From NCBI GenBank assembly GCA_030671005.1, contig DAOVAN010000112.1, positions 1-5,550 on the forward strand: 5,550 bases of DNA, read 5' to 3'. This DNA is from Caldifarciminota bacterium. Its GTDB lineage: Bacteria; Hydrothermota; Tepidihabitantia; SM23-42. Below the pieces are notes generated by a model, which was given only the letters and a program-made list of their open reading frames with translations, was not told where the DNA came from and searched no databases. The translations under genes were made by a program, and so were the position numbers. This document shows, piece by piece, positions 5,168-5,550 of this stretch (the first letter of the stretch is position 1; each line of letters starts with the position of its first letter).

Positions 5168-5550
5168 TTATCTATAGAATTTTGACATACGTCTATCTTT
5201 TAGTTTCTTTCCACCAGTCTGGCATTTTGGGCAATAATAAGTATCGCGGCGAGCGAGACTGACTAGCTGGATGTTTTCACCGCATCTCGGGCAGGATCGG
5301 CCCTTTTTCCCATGAATATTGAGAAAATCACGTTTTTCCGGATGTTTTGAGGCACCAACCTGTTCGATTGCCCATCTGAGCACATCGACTACTGAACAAT
5401 GGAGTCTCTCGATTTCTGTGTCATTCAGGTTTATTGACAGCTTAAAAGGCGATAACTTTGCGTGCCAGAGTATCTCATCAGCGTATGCGTTGCCAATACC
5501 TGATACCTTACTCTGACTACACAGAAATGATTTCAATTGCTTCGAATCGC
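5168..5550 (-). CDS. mutM: Formamidopyrimidine-DNA glycosylase (Fpg/MutM/Nei family), C-terminal part; N-terminus beyond window
   Basis: The frame is open to the right edge, and 126 codons plus TAA (5168-5170) are visible. Fpg-family enzymes remove oxidised purines and cleave the abasic site. The helix-two-turn-helix region LKSFLCSQSKVSGIGNAYADEIL contains the GIGNxYADE signature with its DNA-contacting asparagine. The zinc finger (5222-5293) is CPRC-x16-CPKCQ, exactly C-x2-C-x16-C-x2-C, with the RRDTYYCPKCQ end bearing the family's DNA-binding arginine. A basic 16-residue tail (TGGKKLKDRRMSKFYR) extends beyond CQ, where E. coli Fpg nearly ends. The catalytic N-terminal PE sequence is outside the window, so Fpg cannot be separated from Nei with certainty; the zinc-finger wording favours Fpg. 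A TTG at 5534-5536 is inside the domain and is not the true start. The ligase gene follows after 14 nt, suggesting a coupled repair operon. Confidence 0.92.
   Translation of the reverse strand, partial: DSKQLKSFLCSQSKVSGIGNAYADEILWHAKLSPFKLSINLNDTEIERLHCSVVDVLRWAIEQVGASKHPEKRDFLNIHGKKGRSCPRCGENIQLVSLARRDTYYCPKCQTGGKKLKDRRMSKFYR

Overview
All credible genes in this 5.55 kb window lie on the minus strand, so it reads from right to left. Well-formed Shine-Dalgarno sequences, short gaps between genes, a zinc-finger Fpg/MutM-type glycosylase and a 511-residue ATP-dependent DNA ligase suggest a bacterium, perhaps from a poorly sampled lineage. RtcA and ATP-dependent ligases are also common in archaea, so the domain of life is not proven. 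UGA appears to be a normal stop: one gene ends in TGA and the other reading frames use only TGG for tryptophan.

Right block (5550 to 2033), a four-gene co-directional cluster for nucleic-acid repair. In order of transcription it holds: the C-terminal part of a formamidopyrimidine-DNA glycosylase family protein, cut by the window edge; a complete ATP-dependent DNA ligase starting at TTG; a cysteine-rich DUF2284 putative metal or Fe-S protein; and an RNA 3'-terminal phosphate cyclase (RtcA). Gaps are 14, 25 and 6 nt, which suggests one operon. The glycosylase and ligase could start and finish base-excision repair, while RtcA acts on RNA 3' ends. The rtcA frame is full length (340 codons plus stop) and keeps its conserved motifs and catalytic histidine, but codon 113 is an in-frame TGA. 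A GC-rich hairpin follows that TGA at a spacing resembling bacterial selenocysteine insertion elements. This is either a simple nonsense mutation (or sequence error) or a recoding event.

Middle block (2032 to 1363), regulatory. A small ArsR/SmtB-family winged-helix repressor (1491-1829) is bracketed by two nearly identical 31-bp palindromic blocks (30 of 31 bases match). One lies upstream of the repressor gene and the other upstream of the next gene. Each has two GTGCA-N2-TGCAC dyads spaced by AATT. They look like paired operators through which the repressor controls itself and the downstream genes.

Left block (1362 to 1), the probable target operon: a class I SAM-dependent methyltransferase, then 5 nt later a protein resembling a tandem GNAT acetyltransferase that runs off the left edge. 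The layout suggests a regulated two-enzyme small-molecule modification unit of unknown substrate. No tRNA, rRNA, CRISPR array, transposase or convincing rho-independent terminator was found.
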